Made by a program: the position numbers and the translations under genes. The notes below the pieces were generated by a model. It did no database searches, was not told the DNA's origin, and was given only the letters and a program-made list of their open reading frames with translations. Shown in pieces: positions 1-7,909 of a DNA stretch of 64,000 nt (its first letter is position 1; the number at the start of each line of letters is the position of its first letter). Source of the DNA: CAVPEW01 sp963703565 (GTDB taxonomy: Bacteria > Actinomycetota > Acidimicrobiia > Acidimicrobiales > VFJN01); contig CAVPEW010000018.1 of NCBI GenBank assembly GCA_963703565.1, forward strand, positions 65,012 through 129,011, given 5' to 3'.

Positions 1-2
1 CC

Positions 3-119
3 GGCGTCGAGGTCCCCCCGGGGGAGCGGCTGGCGATCCTGTTCGACGACGCCGTCGGGGCGTCGGGTCCGATCGGAGGTCCGGGACTGGGGACCGGGGC
101 CGTCGCCCACCCCGGATGA
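3..119 (+). CDS. C-terminal end of an unidentified protein (cut by window edge)
   Basis: An open frame enters from the left edge and stops at TGA 117-119, leaving 38 residues (GVEVPPGERLAILFD... ending AVAHPG). The tail is Gly/Pro-rich and carries no motif I can assign. In many actinobacteria the gene before rpsO is ribF (riboflavin kinase/FAD synthetase) or truB, so one of those is possible by position only. The fragment is too short to decide. Confidence 0.4.
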   Translation, partial: GVEVPPGERLAILFDDAVGASGPIGGPGLGTGAVAHPG

Positions 120-324
120 CAGGACCGGGCCCCGACCCCAGGGTCCGGCTCGCATCGCTGTCACACCGCCGCGCTCCGACTGCGAGTGCTTGGCCCCGGG
201 CTGGTAGCGTGTCGGCGTCCCTCGGGCTGCGGTGGTTCGCGCCCGGGTGAGCCGCTCGCCGTGCGCCCAGCGCTCGGAGGAGCCGGGCCACCGTCCCACC
301 TCCGATCCGGAGTCCTCAATCACC
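120..324 (+). promoter_or_regulatory. rpsO upstream region / leader
   Basis: This 205-base non-coding stretch holds a TANNNT -10-like box (TAGCGT, 205-210) about 115 bases before rpsO and a GGAG Shine-Dalgarno at 309-312. A leader of that length would leave room for the S15 autoregulatory RNA known in many bacteria, but I could not identify a specific S15-binding fold. The promoter call rests on the -10 box alone. Confidence 0.3.
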
Positions 325-597
325 ATGTCCGAGAAGATCGACAACGCCAAGCCGGAGATCATCGGGGCCCACCGCCTCCACGACTCCGACACCGGTTCCC
401 CCGAGGTCCAGATCGCGCTGCTCACAGCGCGCATCAACCACCTCAACGCGCACCTGCAGACCCACCGCAAGGATCACCACACCCGCCGTGGCCTGCTCAA
501 GCTCGTCGGGCGCCGTCGGCGCCTGCTCGACTACGTCCGGCGCAACGACGTCGAGCGCTACCGCTCGATAATCGCCGCGCACGGTCTGCGCCGGTAG
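325..597 (+). CDS. rpsO: 30S ribosomal protein S15
   Basis: Ninety residues, the usual length for S15, a primary 16S rRNA-binding protein of the small-subunit platform. The family signature is present: HDSDTGSPEVQIALLTARI, then a basic helix with LLKLVGRRRRLLDYV and a terminal YRSII segment. ATG 325 is chosen over upstream in-frame starts because it follows GGAG (309-312) and gives the standard N-terminus. It lies directly upstream of pnp, the conserved rpsO-pnp pair seen across bacteria. Confidence 0.97.
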   Translation: MSEKIDNAKPEIIGAHRLHDSDTGSPEVQIALLTARINHLNAHLQTHRKDHHTRRGLLKLVGRRRRLLDYVRRNDVERYRSIIAAHGLRR

Positions 598-761
598 GCA
601 TCCGACCTCGGGCCGGCGGTTGGAGCCGCCGAACCCGAAACCCATGCGGCACGGCGGTCAGCTGCCAGTTGCCGCCTCCCGGACAGAGGCCCGGTGGGCG
701 CCAACTGGGAACTGGCCCGACGCCGCCAGATCCGGGCCACCCGGCCCGCAAGGAGCATCAG
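598..761 (+). promoter_or_regulatory. Structured rpsO-pnp intergenic leader
   Basis: This 164-base spacer holds a hairpin CGGCGG (614-619) / CCGCCG (626-631) and a longer-range perfect pairing CCAGTTG (665-671) / CAACTGG (702-708). In enterobacteria the pnp leader forms an RNase III-cleaved stem through which PNPase represses itself. The structures here could do the same or end rpsO transcription. There is no U-tract, so an intrinsic terminator is not supported. Function is inferred from position. Confidence 0.4.
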
Positions 762-3170
762 ATGGCCGAACCCATCACCGTGTCGGCGCCCGTGAGGGGC
801 GCCGACAACAGCCTCGTCCTCGAGACCGGAAGGCTCGCCCTCCAGAGCCAGGGCGCCGTACGGGCGTCGCTGGGGGGCACGAGCATCCTGGTCACCGCCA
901 ACGCCGCGTCGTCGGTACGCGAGGGCATCGACTTCTTCCCCCTGACCGTCGACGTGGAGGAGCGCCTGTACGCCGCCGGGCGGATCCCCGGCAGCTTCTT
1001 TCGGCGTGAGGGCCGTCCGACCGACGCCGCCATCCTGGCGTGCCGCTTGATCGACCGCCCCCTGCGCCCGTCGTTCGTCGACGGTTACCGCAACGAGACC
1101 CAGGTCGTGGTGACGGTGCTCGGCTCCGACACCGAGAACCCCTACGACGTGCTCGCCATCAACGGAGCGTCTGCGGCGCTGATGGTCTCGGGCATCCCCT
1201 TCGAGGGTCCCATCGGCGCAGTGCGCATCGCGTACAGCACCGAAGGCGAGTGGCTGGTGCACCCGACCTTCGAGCAGATCGAGACCGCGACCTTCGAGCT
1301 GGTCGTCGCGGGCCGGACGCTCGGCGACTCCGACGACGCCGACGTGGCCATCATGATGGTCGAGGCCGGCGGGACCGAGCAGGCCTGGACGCACTACTCC
1401 GAGGGAGCCCCCAAGGTCACCGAGGAGGTCATCGCGGAGGGTCTCGAGGTCGCCAAGGCCCCGATCCGCGACTCGGTGCAGCTCCAACGGGCGTTGGTGG
1501 CACAGGTCGGCGAGGCCGGCGGGATCACCCCCTTGGCCTTCGAGCCCCAGCTCGACTACGCGCCCGAGGTGCGGGAACGGGTGGAGGCCCTCGGCGCCGA
1601 GGAGTTGGGAGCGGCCGGCGCCATCGCAGGCAAGGCGGAGCGCAACGCCGCGACCGACGCAGCGGTGGCCCGACTCCTCGACGAGCTGTCCGGGGAGTTC
1701 GAGGGCCGCGGCCGTGAGATCCGGGCCGCCGCCCGCTCGGTTCAGAAGCAGATGATCCGTCGCCGCGTGCTCGATGACGGCATCCGCATCGACGGGCGCG
1801 GTCCGACCGAGCTGCGACCGGTCTCGGCCGAGGTCGACGTGATCAGCGTGGCCCACGGCTCGGGCCTGTTCCAGCGCGGCGAGACCCAGGTGCTCTCGGT
1901 TGCGACGCTGGCCATGCCCAAGATGGACCAGCTGCTCGACAACCTCGGCAACAAGCCTCGCAAGCGGTACATGCACCACTACAACATGCCGCCCCACGCC
2001 AACGGCGAGACCGGCCGGGTGGGCAGCCCCAAGCGTCGGGAGATCGGCCACGGCCTGCTGGCCGAGCGGGCGCTGCTTCCGGTCGTGCCCTCCCAGGATG
2101 AGTTCGCCTACACGATCCGGGTGGTCTCCGAGGTGCTCAGCTCCAACGGCTCCACCTCCATGGGATCGGTGTGCGGCTCCACGCTGGCGCTCATGGCGGC
2201 CGGGGTTCCCATCAAGGCTCCGGTGGGTGGCATCGCGATGGGGCTGATCCACGACGACGGTCGCTACCTCACCCTGACCGACATCTTGGGAGCCGAGGAC
2301 GCCTTCGGCGACATGGACTTCAAGGTGGCAGGCACCGCGGACTTCGTCACCGCCCTGCAGCTCGACACCAAGATCGATGGCATCCCAGCCGACGTGTTGG
2401 CCCAGGCGCTTGCCCAGGCCCGCGAAGCTCGGCTCCAGATCCTCGAGGTGATGGCGGGCGCGATCGACCAACCACGCGACGAGGTGGGCGAGACGGCCCC
2501 CAAGATCGTCGGCTTCGAGATCCCGGTCGACAAGATCGGCGAGGTGATCGGGCCCAAGGGCAAGGTCATCAACGCCATCCAGGCCGAGACGGGCGCAGAC
2601 ATCAGTGTCGACGACGACGGCATGGTCGGGGTGGTCACGATCGGCTCCAACGACAAGGCCGCCGTCGAGGAGGCCCGACGCCAGATCCAGCTGATCTTGA
2701 ACCCGCCGACCGCCGAGGTCGGTGCCGTCTACCCCGGCCGGGTCGTTAACATCACCAAGTTCGGGGCCTTCGTCAACATCCTCCCTGGGCGCGACGGCCT
2801 TCTGCACATCTCCAAGATCGGTGGCGGCAAGCGCATCGACAAGGTCGAGGACGTCTTCTCGCTGGGCGACGAGGTCGAGGTGCGCGTCGACGACGTCGAC
2901 CCCAACGGGAAGGTGTCACTGTCGCTGGCGTCGGCGCTCAAGGTTCCCGAGTCGGCGGGGGGCAGCAACCCACCGCCCCCCGACTCGTCGCCTGCCGGAG
3001 CGGCCGGTGAGGGCTCCAACGGCGCTGCCCGGCGCACCGCGTCGTTCGAGGACGGCTTCGAGGCGGAGCTGCGAGAGCAGCTCGGCGATCTAGGTCCATC
3101 GGCCGGCGCTCCGAGGGAGGGGCGCGAGAGCCGCGAGGGTAGCGGCGGCGGTCGCCGCCGCCGGCGCTGA
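762..3170 (+). CDS. pnp: Polyribonucleotide nucleotidyltransferase (PNPase)
   Basis: An 802-residue cytoplasmic 3'-5' phosphorolytic exoribonuclease that also works as a guanosine pentaphosphate synthetase in actinobacteria. Two RNase PH-like domains (about 1-215 and 310-545) flank a helical domain. The second core includes the FQRGETQVLS stretch, and the MPPHANGETGRVGSPKRREIGHG segment near residue 410 is typical. A KH domain follows with the GPKG loop (about 597), then an S1 domain (about 655-725; YPGRVVNITKFGAFV). The Gly/Arg-rich tail ending GGGRRRRR is the low-complexity extension common in actinobacterial orthologues. ATG 762 follows AGGAG (751-755), which rejects the upstream extension of the open frame. 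Confidence 0.97.
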   Translation: MAEPITVSAPVRGADNSLVLETGRLALQSQGAVRASLGGTSILVTANAASSVREGIDFFPLTVDVEERLYAAGRIPGSFFRREGRPTDAAILACRLIDRPLRPSFVDGYRNETQVVVTVLGSDTENPYDVLAINGASAALMVSGIPFEGPIGAVRIAYSTEGEWLVHPTFEQIETATFELVVAGRTLGDSDDADVAIMMVEAGGTEQAWTHYSEGAPKVTEEVIAEGLEVAKAPIRDSVQLQRALVAQVGEAGGITPLAFEPQLDYAPEVRERVEALGAEELGAAGAIAGKAERNAATDAAVARLLDELSGEFEGRGREIRAAARSVQKQMIRRRVLDDGIRIDGRGPTELRPVSAEVDVISVAHGSGLFQRGETQVLSVATLAMPKMDQLLDNLGNKPRKRYMHHYNMPPHANGETGRVGSPKRREIGHGLLAERALLPVVPSQDEFAYTIRVVSEVLSSNGSTSMGSVCGSTLALMAAGVPIKAPVGGIAMGLIHDDGRYLTLTDILGAEDAFGDMDFKVAGTADFVTALQLDTKIDGIPADVLAQALAQAREARLQILEVMAGAIDQPRDEVGETAPKIVGFEIPVDKIGEVIGPKGKVINAIQAETGADISVDDDGMVGVVTIGSNDKAAVEEARRQIQLILNPPTAEVGAVYPGRVVNITKFGAFVNILPGRDGLLHISKIGGGKRIDKVEDVFSLGDEVEVRVDDVDPNGKVSLSLASALKVPESAGGSNPPPPDSSPAGAAGEGSNGAARRTASFEDGFEAELREQLGDLGPSAGAPREGRESREGSGGGRRRRR

Positions 3171-3220
3171 CCCTCGACCGCAGCATCGAGAGCACCGAGG
3201 GGGTCAGCGGGCTCCGCCTC

Positions 3221-4411
3221 GTGACCGAGGCGATGCCCGAGGCCCGCTCGGTGTGCGTGGGGGTGTGGGTCCCCGTGGGCGGGCGCGACGAGCCCGACGA
3301 GCTCTCGGGCGCGTCGCACTTCCTCGAGCACCTGGTGTTCAAGGGAACGGCCCGCCTCAGCGCCCTCGAGGTGGCCGAGGCGATCGACGCCGTGGGCGGG
3401 GAGATGAACGCGTTCACCGCCCGTGAGCACACCGCGTACGTCGCCCGCGTCCCCTACGAGGCCCTGGGTGTGGCGGTCGGCGTCCTCGGCGAGGTGTTGA
3501 GCGGCCCGGCGCTGCGACCCGAAGACGTCGACGCCGAGCGTCAGGTGATCATCGAGGAGATCCTGATGAACGCCGACTCGCCTGAGGACCGGGTGCACGG
3601 GGCTCTGTCGGAGGCGCTCTTTGCCGGTCACCCGCTCGGGCGCGACGTGCTGGGCCGGCGTGAATCCGTCGAGGCCATCAGGCCGGACGACCTGGTCGGG
3701 TTCTTCGACCGTTGGTACCGGTCCGGCACCGTGTCGGTCGTGGCCGCGGGCCGCCTCGAACACGCGGCCGTGCTCGATGCGGTCACGGCGGCCTTCGCGC
3801 TGCCGGGCGGCGGGAGCCACCCTGCCCGGTCGGCTCCGGGGCCTGGCGCCGAGCGCACCGTGCTGGTCCCCGACGACGCCGAGCAGGCCCACCTGTGCCT
3901 GGGGTGGCGCGCGCTGCCCGAGGGTCACCCGGACCGCTTCGTCCTTGCCGTGGCCAGCCAGGTCCTGGGCGGGGGCACGGCCAGCCGGCTGTTCCAGCAG
4001 GTGCGCGAGCAGCGCGGCCTCGCCTACACGGTGTACTCCTACGTGTCCGCCTACGCGGATGCCGGCACGTTCGGCGTCTACGGCGCGACGGCGCCGGAGC
4101 GGGTCGGCGAGACGCTCGCCGTCATCGAGGCTGAGGTGGGCGACCTGGCCGCGCACGGCCCGACCGAGCGCGAGCTGGCTGTCGCCCGCGGGTACCTGGG
4201 AGGATCGTTGCGGCTAGGTCTGGAGGACAGCGCCGGCCGGATGCACCGCCTCGGCACGGACCTGGTGGCGCTGGGCGACATCGAGCCACTCGATGTGCTC
4301 CTGGCCGGGCTGGACGCAGTGAGCGCCGCGGACGTGCGCCGGGTGTTGTCCGAGGTCGTCGGGACGCCGCGGGTGCTGGCCGCGGTGGGCCCGGTCGACA
4401 CGTTGGCGTGA
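3221..4411 (+). CDS. M16 family zinc metallopeptidase
   Basis: About 396 residues, one M16 unit of the processing-protease/pitrilysin type. The inverted zinc motif HFLEH lies at residues 33-37 (SGASHFLEHLVFKG), with the third ligand expected at a Glu near 112 in the VIIEEI stretch. The second half has the glycine-rich substrate-strand region GGGTASRLFQQVREQRGLAY. It follows pnp by 50 bases, the usual actinobacterial order pnp-M16-dapB. GTG 3221 is the only ATG/GTG/TTG start. However, homology-like sequence (SGLRLVTEAMPEARSV) begins before it, so initiation may be upstream at CTG 3167, which overlaps the pnp stop. Substrate unknown. Confidence 0.85.
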   Translation: MTEAMPEARSVCVGVWVPVGGRDEPDELSGASHFLEHLVFKGTARLSALEVAEAIDAVGGEMNAFTAREHTAYVARVPYEALGVAVGVLGEVLSGPALRPEDVDAERQVIIEEILMNADSPEDRVHGALSEALFAGHPLGRDVLGRRESVEAIRPDDLVGFFDRWYRSGTVSVVAAGRLEHAAVLDAVTAAFALPGGGSHPARSAPGPGAERTVLVPDDAEQAHLCLGWRALPEGHPDRFVLAVASQVLGGGTASRLFQQVREQRGLAYTVYSYVSAYADAGTFGVYGATAPERVGETLAVIEAEVGDLAAHGPTERELAVARGYLGGSLRLGLEDSAGRMHRLGTDLVALGDIEPLDVLLAGLDAVSAADVRRVLSEVVGTPRVLAAVGPVDTLA

Positions 4412-4476
4412 CCGGCGGGAGCCGAGGCTAGGGTCGCCGGATCGACACCCCATCCGGCTCCAGGGCGCCGATCAAC

Positions 4477-5256
4477 GTGGCTGTGATCGGCGCGGTCGGT
4501 CGCATGGGGTCGACCGTGTGTCGTGCCGTCGCGCAGGCCGCCGACCTCGAGCTGGTCGGTGCCGTCGACCCAGGCCACGGGGGGGAGGGCCTGGCCGAGA
4601 GCACCGGTGCGGCCACCGACATCCGCATCGACGACGAACTGGGTGCGGTGCTCGATCGGGCCGACGTGGTCGTGGACTTCACCGTGGCCGAGTCGGCCCG
4701 GTCCACCCTCGCCCAGGTCGCGGCGGCCGGAGTGCACGCGGTGGTCGGTACGACGGGCTTGGGCGCCGATGATCTGGCCGCGCTCGAGGCGGCGTTCGAC
4801 CGCAGCAACTGCATCGTGGCGCCGAACTTCGCCATCGGGGCGGTGCTCATGATGCGCTTCGCCGAGCTGGCCGCCCCCTGGTTCGATTCGGCAGAGATCA
4901 TCGAGCTGCACCACGACTCGAAGCGCGATGCGCCGTCGGGCACAGCCATGGCCACAGCCGCCCGGCTGGCGGGAGCCTCATCGGACTGGTCGCCCGACCC
5001 GACGCTCACGACCCTGGCCGAGGGGGCTCGCGGTGGCCTGGGGGCAGGCGGGGTCCGGGTGCACTCGGTACGTCTGGCAGGGCTGGTGGCGCACCAGGAG
5101 GTCCTTCTCGGCACGACGGGCCAGACGCTGACCATCCGTCACGACAGCTACGACCGCACGTCGTTCATGCCCGGGGTGCTGCTCGCCGTGCGGCGGGTGG
5201 CGTCCTGCCCCGGGGTGACCGTGGGCCTCGACGAGCTGCTCTGGCCCGACGAGTGA
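4477..5256 (+). CDS. dapB: 4-hydroxy-tetrahydrodipicolinate reductase
   Basis: 259 residues. It reduces the DapA product to tetrahydrodipicolinate with NAD(P)H in the diaminopimelate/lysine pathway. The dinucleotide loop VIGAVGRMGS is at residues 3-12. The DapB signature ELHHDSKRDAPSGTA holds the catalytic His145/His146 and Lys149. A VAPNFAIGAVLMM segment lies before it, and the C-terminal HDSYDR..FMPGV stretch completes the tetramerisation half. GTG 4477 is the first usable start after an in-frame TAG at 4429; protein sequence before it (PIN) hints that translation may begin slightly earlier at a non-standard codon. It is separated from dapA by 11 kb here. Confidence 0.95.
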   Translation: MAVIGAVGRMGSTVCRAVAQAADLELVGAVDPGHGGEGLAESTGAATDIRIDDELGAVLDRADVVVDFTVAESARSTLAQVAAAGVHAVVGTTGLGADDLAALEAAFDRSNCIVAPNFAIGAVLMMRFAELAAPWFDSAEIIELHHDSKRDAPSGTAMATAARLAGASSDWSPDPTLTTLAEGARGGLGAGGVRVHSVRLAGLVAHQEVLLGTTGQTLTIRHDSYDRTSFMPGVLLAVRRVASCPGVTVGLDELLWPDE

Positions 5257-5269
5257 CCGGTGCTGCGCG

Positions 5270-6040
5270 TCAGCCGATGCGGGTGACCGGGCTCGTGCCG
5301 TAGAGCGAGCACATCGTGCGCTTGAGTGACGGTGTGCCCGCCAGCGCCCCGCTGCGATGTCCGCTGATGAGCTCGCGCTGCACGGCGCCGTCGCCCGCCC
5401 AGGCCCGGGCGCAGCCTTCGGGATCGACGTTGGCGAGGGCCAGGATGGCTCCCGAGCACCCGATGGCCCCGGCCAGGTGCACGAGCGAGGCATGGCCGGT
5501 GTAGAGCCCGCTGCGCATCACCTCGGCCTCCTCGATCAGACGCTGGGCGTCTCCGCTGGAGTCTTTGCAGCCGCTGACCCCCATGTCGGCGAGCATCTCC
5601 ACACCAATACCCGGCGCAGACATCGTGGGGTAGTGGTAAGCGAGGACCGGAACTCCCACGGACCGGGCCACGCGCTCGTAGTACGGCCGGGGGTCGCTCA
5701 CCGTGTGGGGGGACAGCACGAGCACGGCGTCGGCACCGGCGCGCTCGGCTCGCCGCGAGAGCAGTACCGCCTGGCGGGCCGAAGCGGCGCCGGTCCCCGC
5801 CAGGACGGGAACCCTCCCGTCGACGGCGTGGCGGACCGCGAGCAGCAGATCGGTGCGCTCGTCGGGGGCCAGCGCGGCCGCCTCGCCGGTCGATCCGGCG
5901 ACGAGCACAGCGTCGACGCCGCGCTCGACGAGAGCCGCGGCGTGGTCGGCGGTCGCCGGGGCGTCGATCTCCCCCTCGGCGTCGAAGAGCGTCACCAGAG
6001 CCACGCCGATCCCCTCGAACAACGCCCGGTGATCCACCAT
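5270..6040 (-). CDS. DapA-family (class I aldolase) paralogue
   Basis: 256 residues of the dihydrodipicolinate synthase/N-acetylneuraminate lyase TIM-barrel family. The GSTGE motif (49-53) corresponds to the family GTTGE. Lys159 in SGCKDSSGD is the Schiff-base lysine, and Tyr135 in LAYHYP is in the catalytic tyrosine position. The barrel is shorter than true DapA, and the YYNRP and PGRTG motifs are replaced (SPHTVSDPRPYY, HYPTMS). The substrate is therefore probably not pyruvate plus aspartate semialdehyde; the real dapA is at 16192. ATG 6040 sits six bases after a TAGCGT -10 box (6047-6052 on the minus strand), so its mRNA is probably leaderless. It is divergent from the NAGGN genes. Confidence 0.8.
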   Translation of the reverse strand: MVDHRALFEGIGVALVTLFDAEGEIDAPATADHAAALVERGVDAVLVAGSTGEAAALAPDERTDLLLAVRHAVDGRVPVLAGTGAASARQAVLLSRRAERAGADAVLVLSPHTVSDPRPYYERVARSVGVPVLAYHYPTMSAPGIGVEMLADMGVSGCKDSSGDAQRLIEEAEVMRSGLYTGHASLVHLAGAIGCSGAILALANVDPEGCARAWAGDGAVQRELISGHRSGALAGTPSLKRTMCSLYGTSPVTRIG

Positions 6041-6057
6041 CAGGGCACGCTAGCGGG

Positions 6058-6090
6058 CCACCGGTGGGCGGTAGGACCGCCCACCGGTGG
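6058..6090. repeat. 33-bp perfect inverted repeat between divergent genes (candidate operator)
   Basis: CCACCGGTGGGCGGT (6058-6072), three bases AGG, then the exact reverse complement (6076-6090). Each arm contains the 10-bp palindrome CCACCGGTGG (6058-6067 and 6081-6090), so two identical palindromes sit 23 bp apart, about two helical turns. The repeat lies between the -10 box of the DapA paralogue and the asnO start, where a dimeric repressor or activator could control both. A role as an RNA hairpin in the asnO leader is the alternative. Confidence 0.6.
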
Positions 6091-6106
6091 GTAGGACCTG
6101 TCGCTC

Positions 6107-7903
6107 ATGTGTGGATTCGCAGGTGAGCCGCGCCCAGGGGCACCCCCGATGCGTCCGCGGTCGCCGCCATGAGCGAGTCGATGAGGGCCCGCGGCCCCGA
6201 CGCGAGCGGCTCGTGGAGCGATGACAGGCTTGCGTTGGGCCACCGACGCCTGCGGATCATCGACCTCACCGCCGCCGGCCACCAGCCGATGCACGATCCC
6301 CAGTTGGGCCTCACGGTCGCCTTCAACGGCTGCATCTACAACCATGGAGACCTGCGAGCAGAAGCTCGAGGCGCACGGCTACAGGTTCTTCTCCCGCAGC
6401 GACACCGAGGTGCTGGTCAAGGCGTACCACCGCTGGGGTGAGCGCTTCGTGGACCGGTTGCAGGGGATGTTCGCGTTCGCACTCGCCGAGCGGGATTCGG
6501 GTCGCCTCGTGCTGGGCCGTGACCGCCTGGGTGTCAAGCCCCTGTACCTGGCAGAGGTCGGAGGCCGCCTGCGCTTCGCTTCCACTCTCCCGGCGCTGCT
6601 CGCCGGCGGGGGCGTCGACACGACGATCGACCGCGAGGCGCTGGCGCAGTACCTCACCTTCCACTCCGTCGTGGCGGCCCCCCGCACGATCCTGGCCGGG
6701 GTGCGCAAGCTCGAGCCGGGGCACACGCTCGTCGTCGAGCCCGACGGGACGCGCCGGCTCCGCCGCTACTGGGAGCCGGTGTTCGAACGTCGCGAGGAGC
6801 ACTCGCGCTGGGGGCCCTCGGAGTGGTCCGCAGCGGTCCTGGATGCGTTGCGGCTCGCGGTCCGGCGGCGGCTCGTGGCCGACGTCCCGGTGGGCTGCCT
6901 GCTCTCGGGAGGGCTCGACTCGAGCTTGATCGTGGCGCTGCTGGCCGAGGCGGGCCAGTCGTCGCTGGCCACCTTCAGCATCGGCTTCGAAGCCGCCGGG
7001 GGCAATTGCGGAGACGAGTTCGCGTGGTCCGACCTGGTTGCCGAGCAGTTCGGCACCGACCACCACCGCATCGAGGTGGCCTCCGACCGGCTGCTGCCGG
7101 CGCTCGACGAGGCCGTGGCCGCGATGAGCGAACCCATGATGAGCCACGACGTCGTGGCCTTCCACCTCCTCAGCGAGGAGGTCAGCGCCCGTCGCAAGGT
7201 GGTGCAGTCGGGTCAGGGCGCCGACGAGGTGTTCGCCGGGTACCACTGGTACCCACCCATGGCCCGGGTCGCCGACGCCGACGTCGAGGCCGCGGCGAGC
7301 GCCTACCGCCGGTCGTTCTTCGACCGCTCCGACCGCGACCTGAAGGCTCTGGTGGAGCCGCGCTGGCAGGTCGACGCCGATGTGGCCGGCGACCTCGTGG
7401 AGCGGCACTTCGCCGCCCCGGGCGCGGCCTGCGCCACGGACAGGGCGCTGCGCCTGGACACCACGGTGATGCTCGTGGAGGACCCGGTCAAGCGGGTGGA
7501 CAACATGACGATGGCATTCGGTCTCGAGGCCCGGGTGCCCTTCCTCGATCACGACCTGGTGGAGTTGGCCGCGGCCTGCCCACCGCAGCTGAAGACCACC
7601 AGCGGCGGCAAGGGGGTTCTCAAGGATGCGGCCCGGGCGGTGCTGCCAGCGGCCGTCATCGACCGCCCGAAGGGCTACTTCCCCGTACCGGCGTTGACCC
7701 ATCTGCAAGGTCCCTACCTCGACCTCGTGACCGACGCCCTGCGCGACCCCGCGGCCGAGCAGCGGGGGTTGTTCCGCGCCGACGCGGTCGAAGCGCTGCT
7801 GAGGGAACCCAACGCCGAGCTCAGCCCCCTCGGGGGCAACCCCCTGTGGCAGATCGCAGTTCTGGAGCTCTGGCTCCAGCGCCACGGCGTAGAGGGAGGC
7901 TGA
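6107..7903 (+). CDS. asnO: NAGGN-type glutamine amidotransferase (asparagine synthase family), frameshifted in this sequence
   Basis: Asparagine-synthetase-B-like enzyme expected to amidate N-acetylglutaminylglutamine. The N-terminal Ntn glutaminase starts MCGFAGE (nucleophile Cys2) and continues with MRARGPDASGSW, GHRRLRIIDL, AFNGCIYNHGDLRAE, and YRFFSRSDTEV. The synthetase domain has the PP-loop LLSGGLDSSL and GQGADEVFAGY. The reading frame is broken twice. One C is missing in the run near 6141-6146 (GCACCCCCGAT). One base is extra at 6362-6364 (GCAGAAGCTCGAG, where the homology-consistent reading is A-E-L-E). The two changes cancel, so everything after 6365 is in the original frame. The gene is followed six bases later by ngg. 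Sequencing error is more likely than decay because the remaining 510 codons are intact. Confidence 0.8.
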
Positions 7904-7909
7904 AGCCTC

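Noticed and set aside
558..2807. 749-codon open frame on the minus strand over pnp (and similar long antisense frames at 6323-8608, 21489-23573, 33697-36036)
   Set aside because: In very GC-rich DNA antisense frames stay open by chance. These are His/Asp/Gly-rich translations with no family motifs and lie over well-supported genes.
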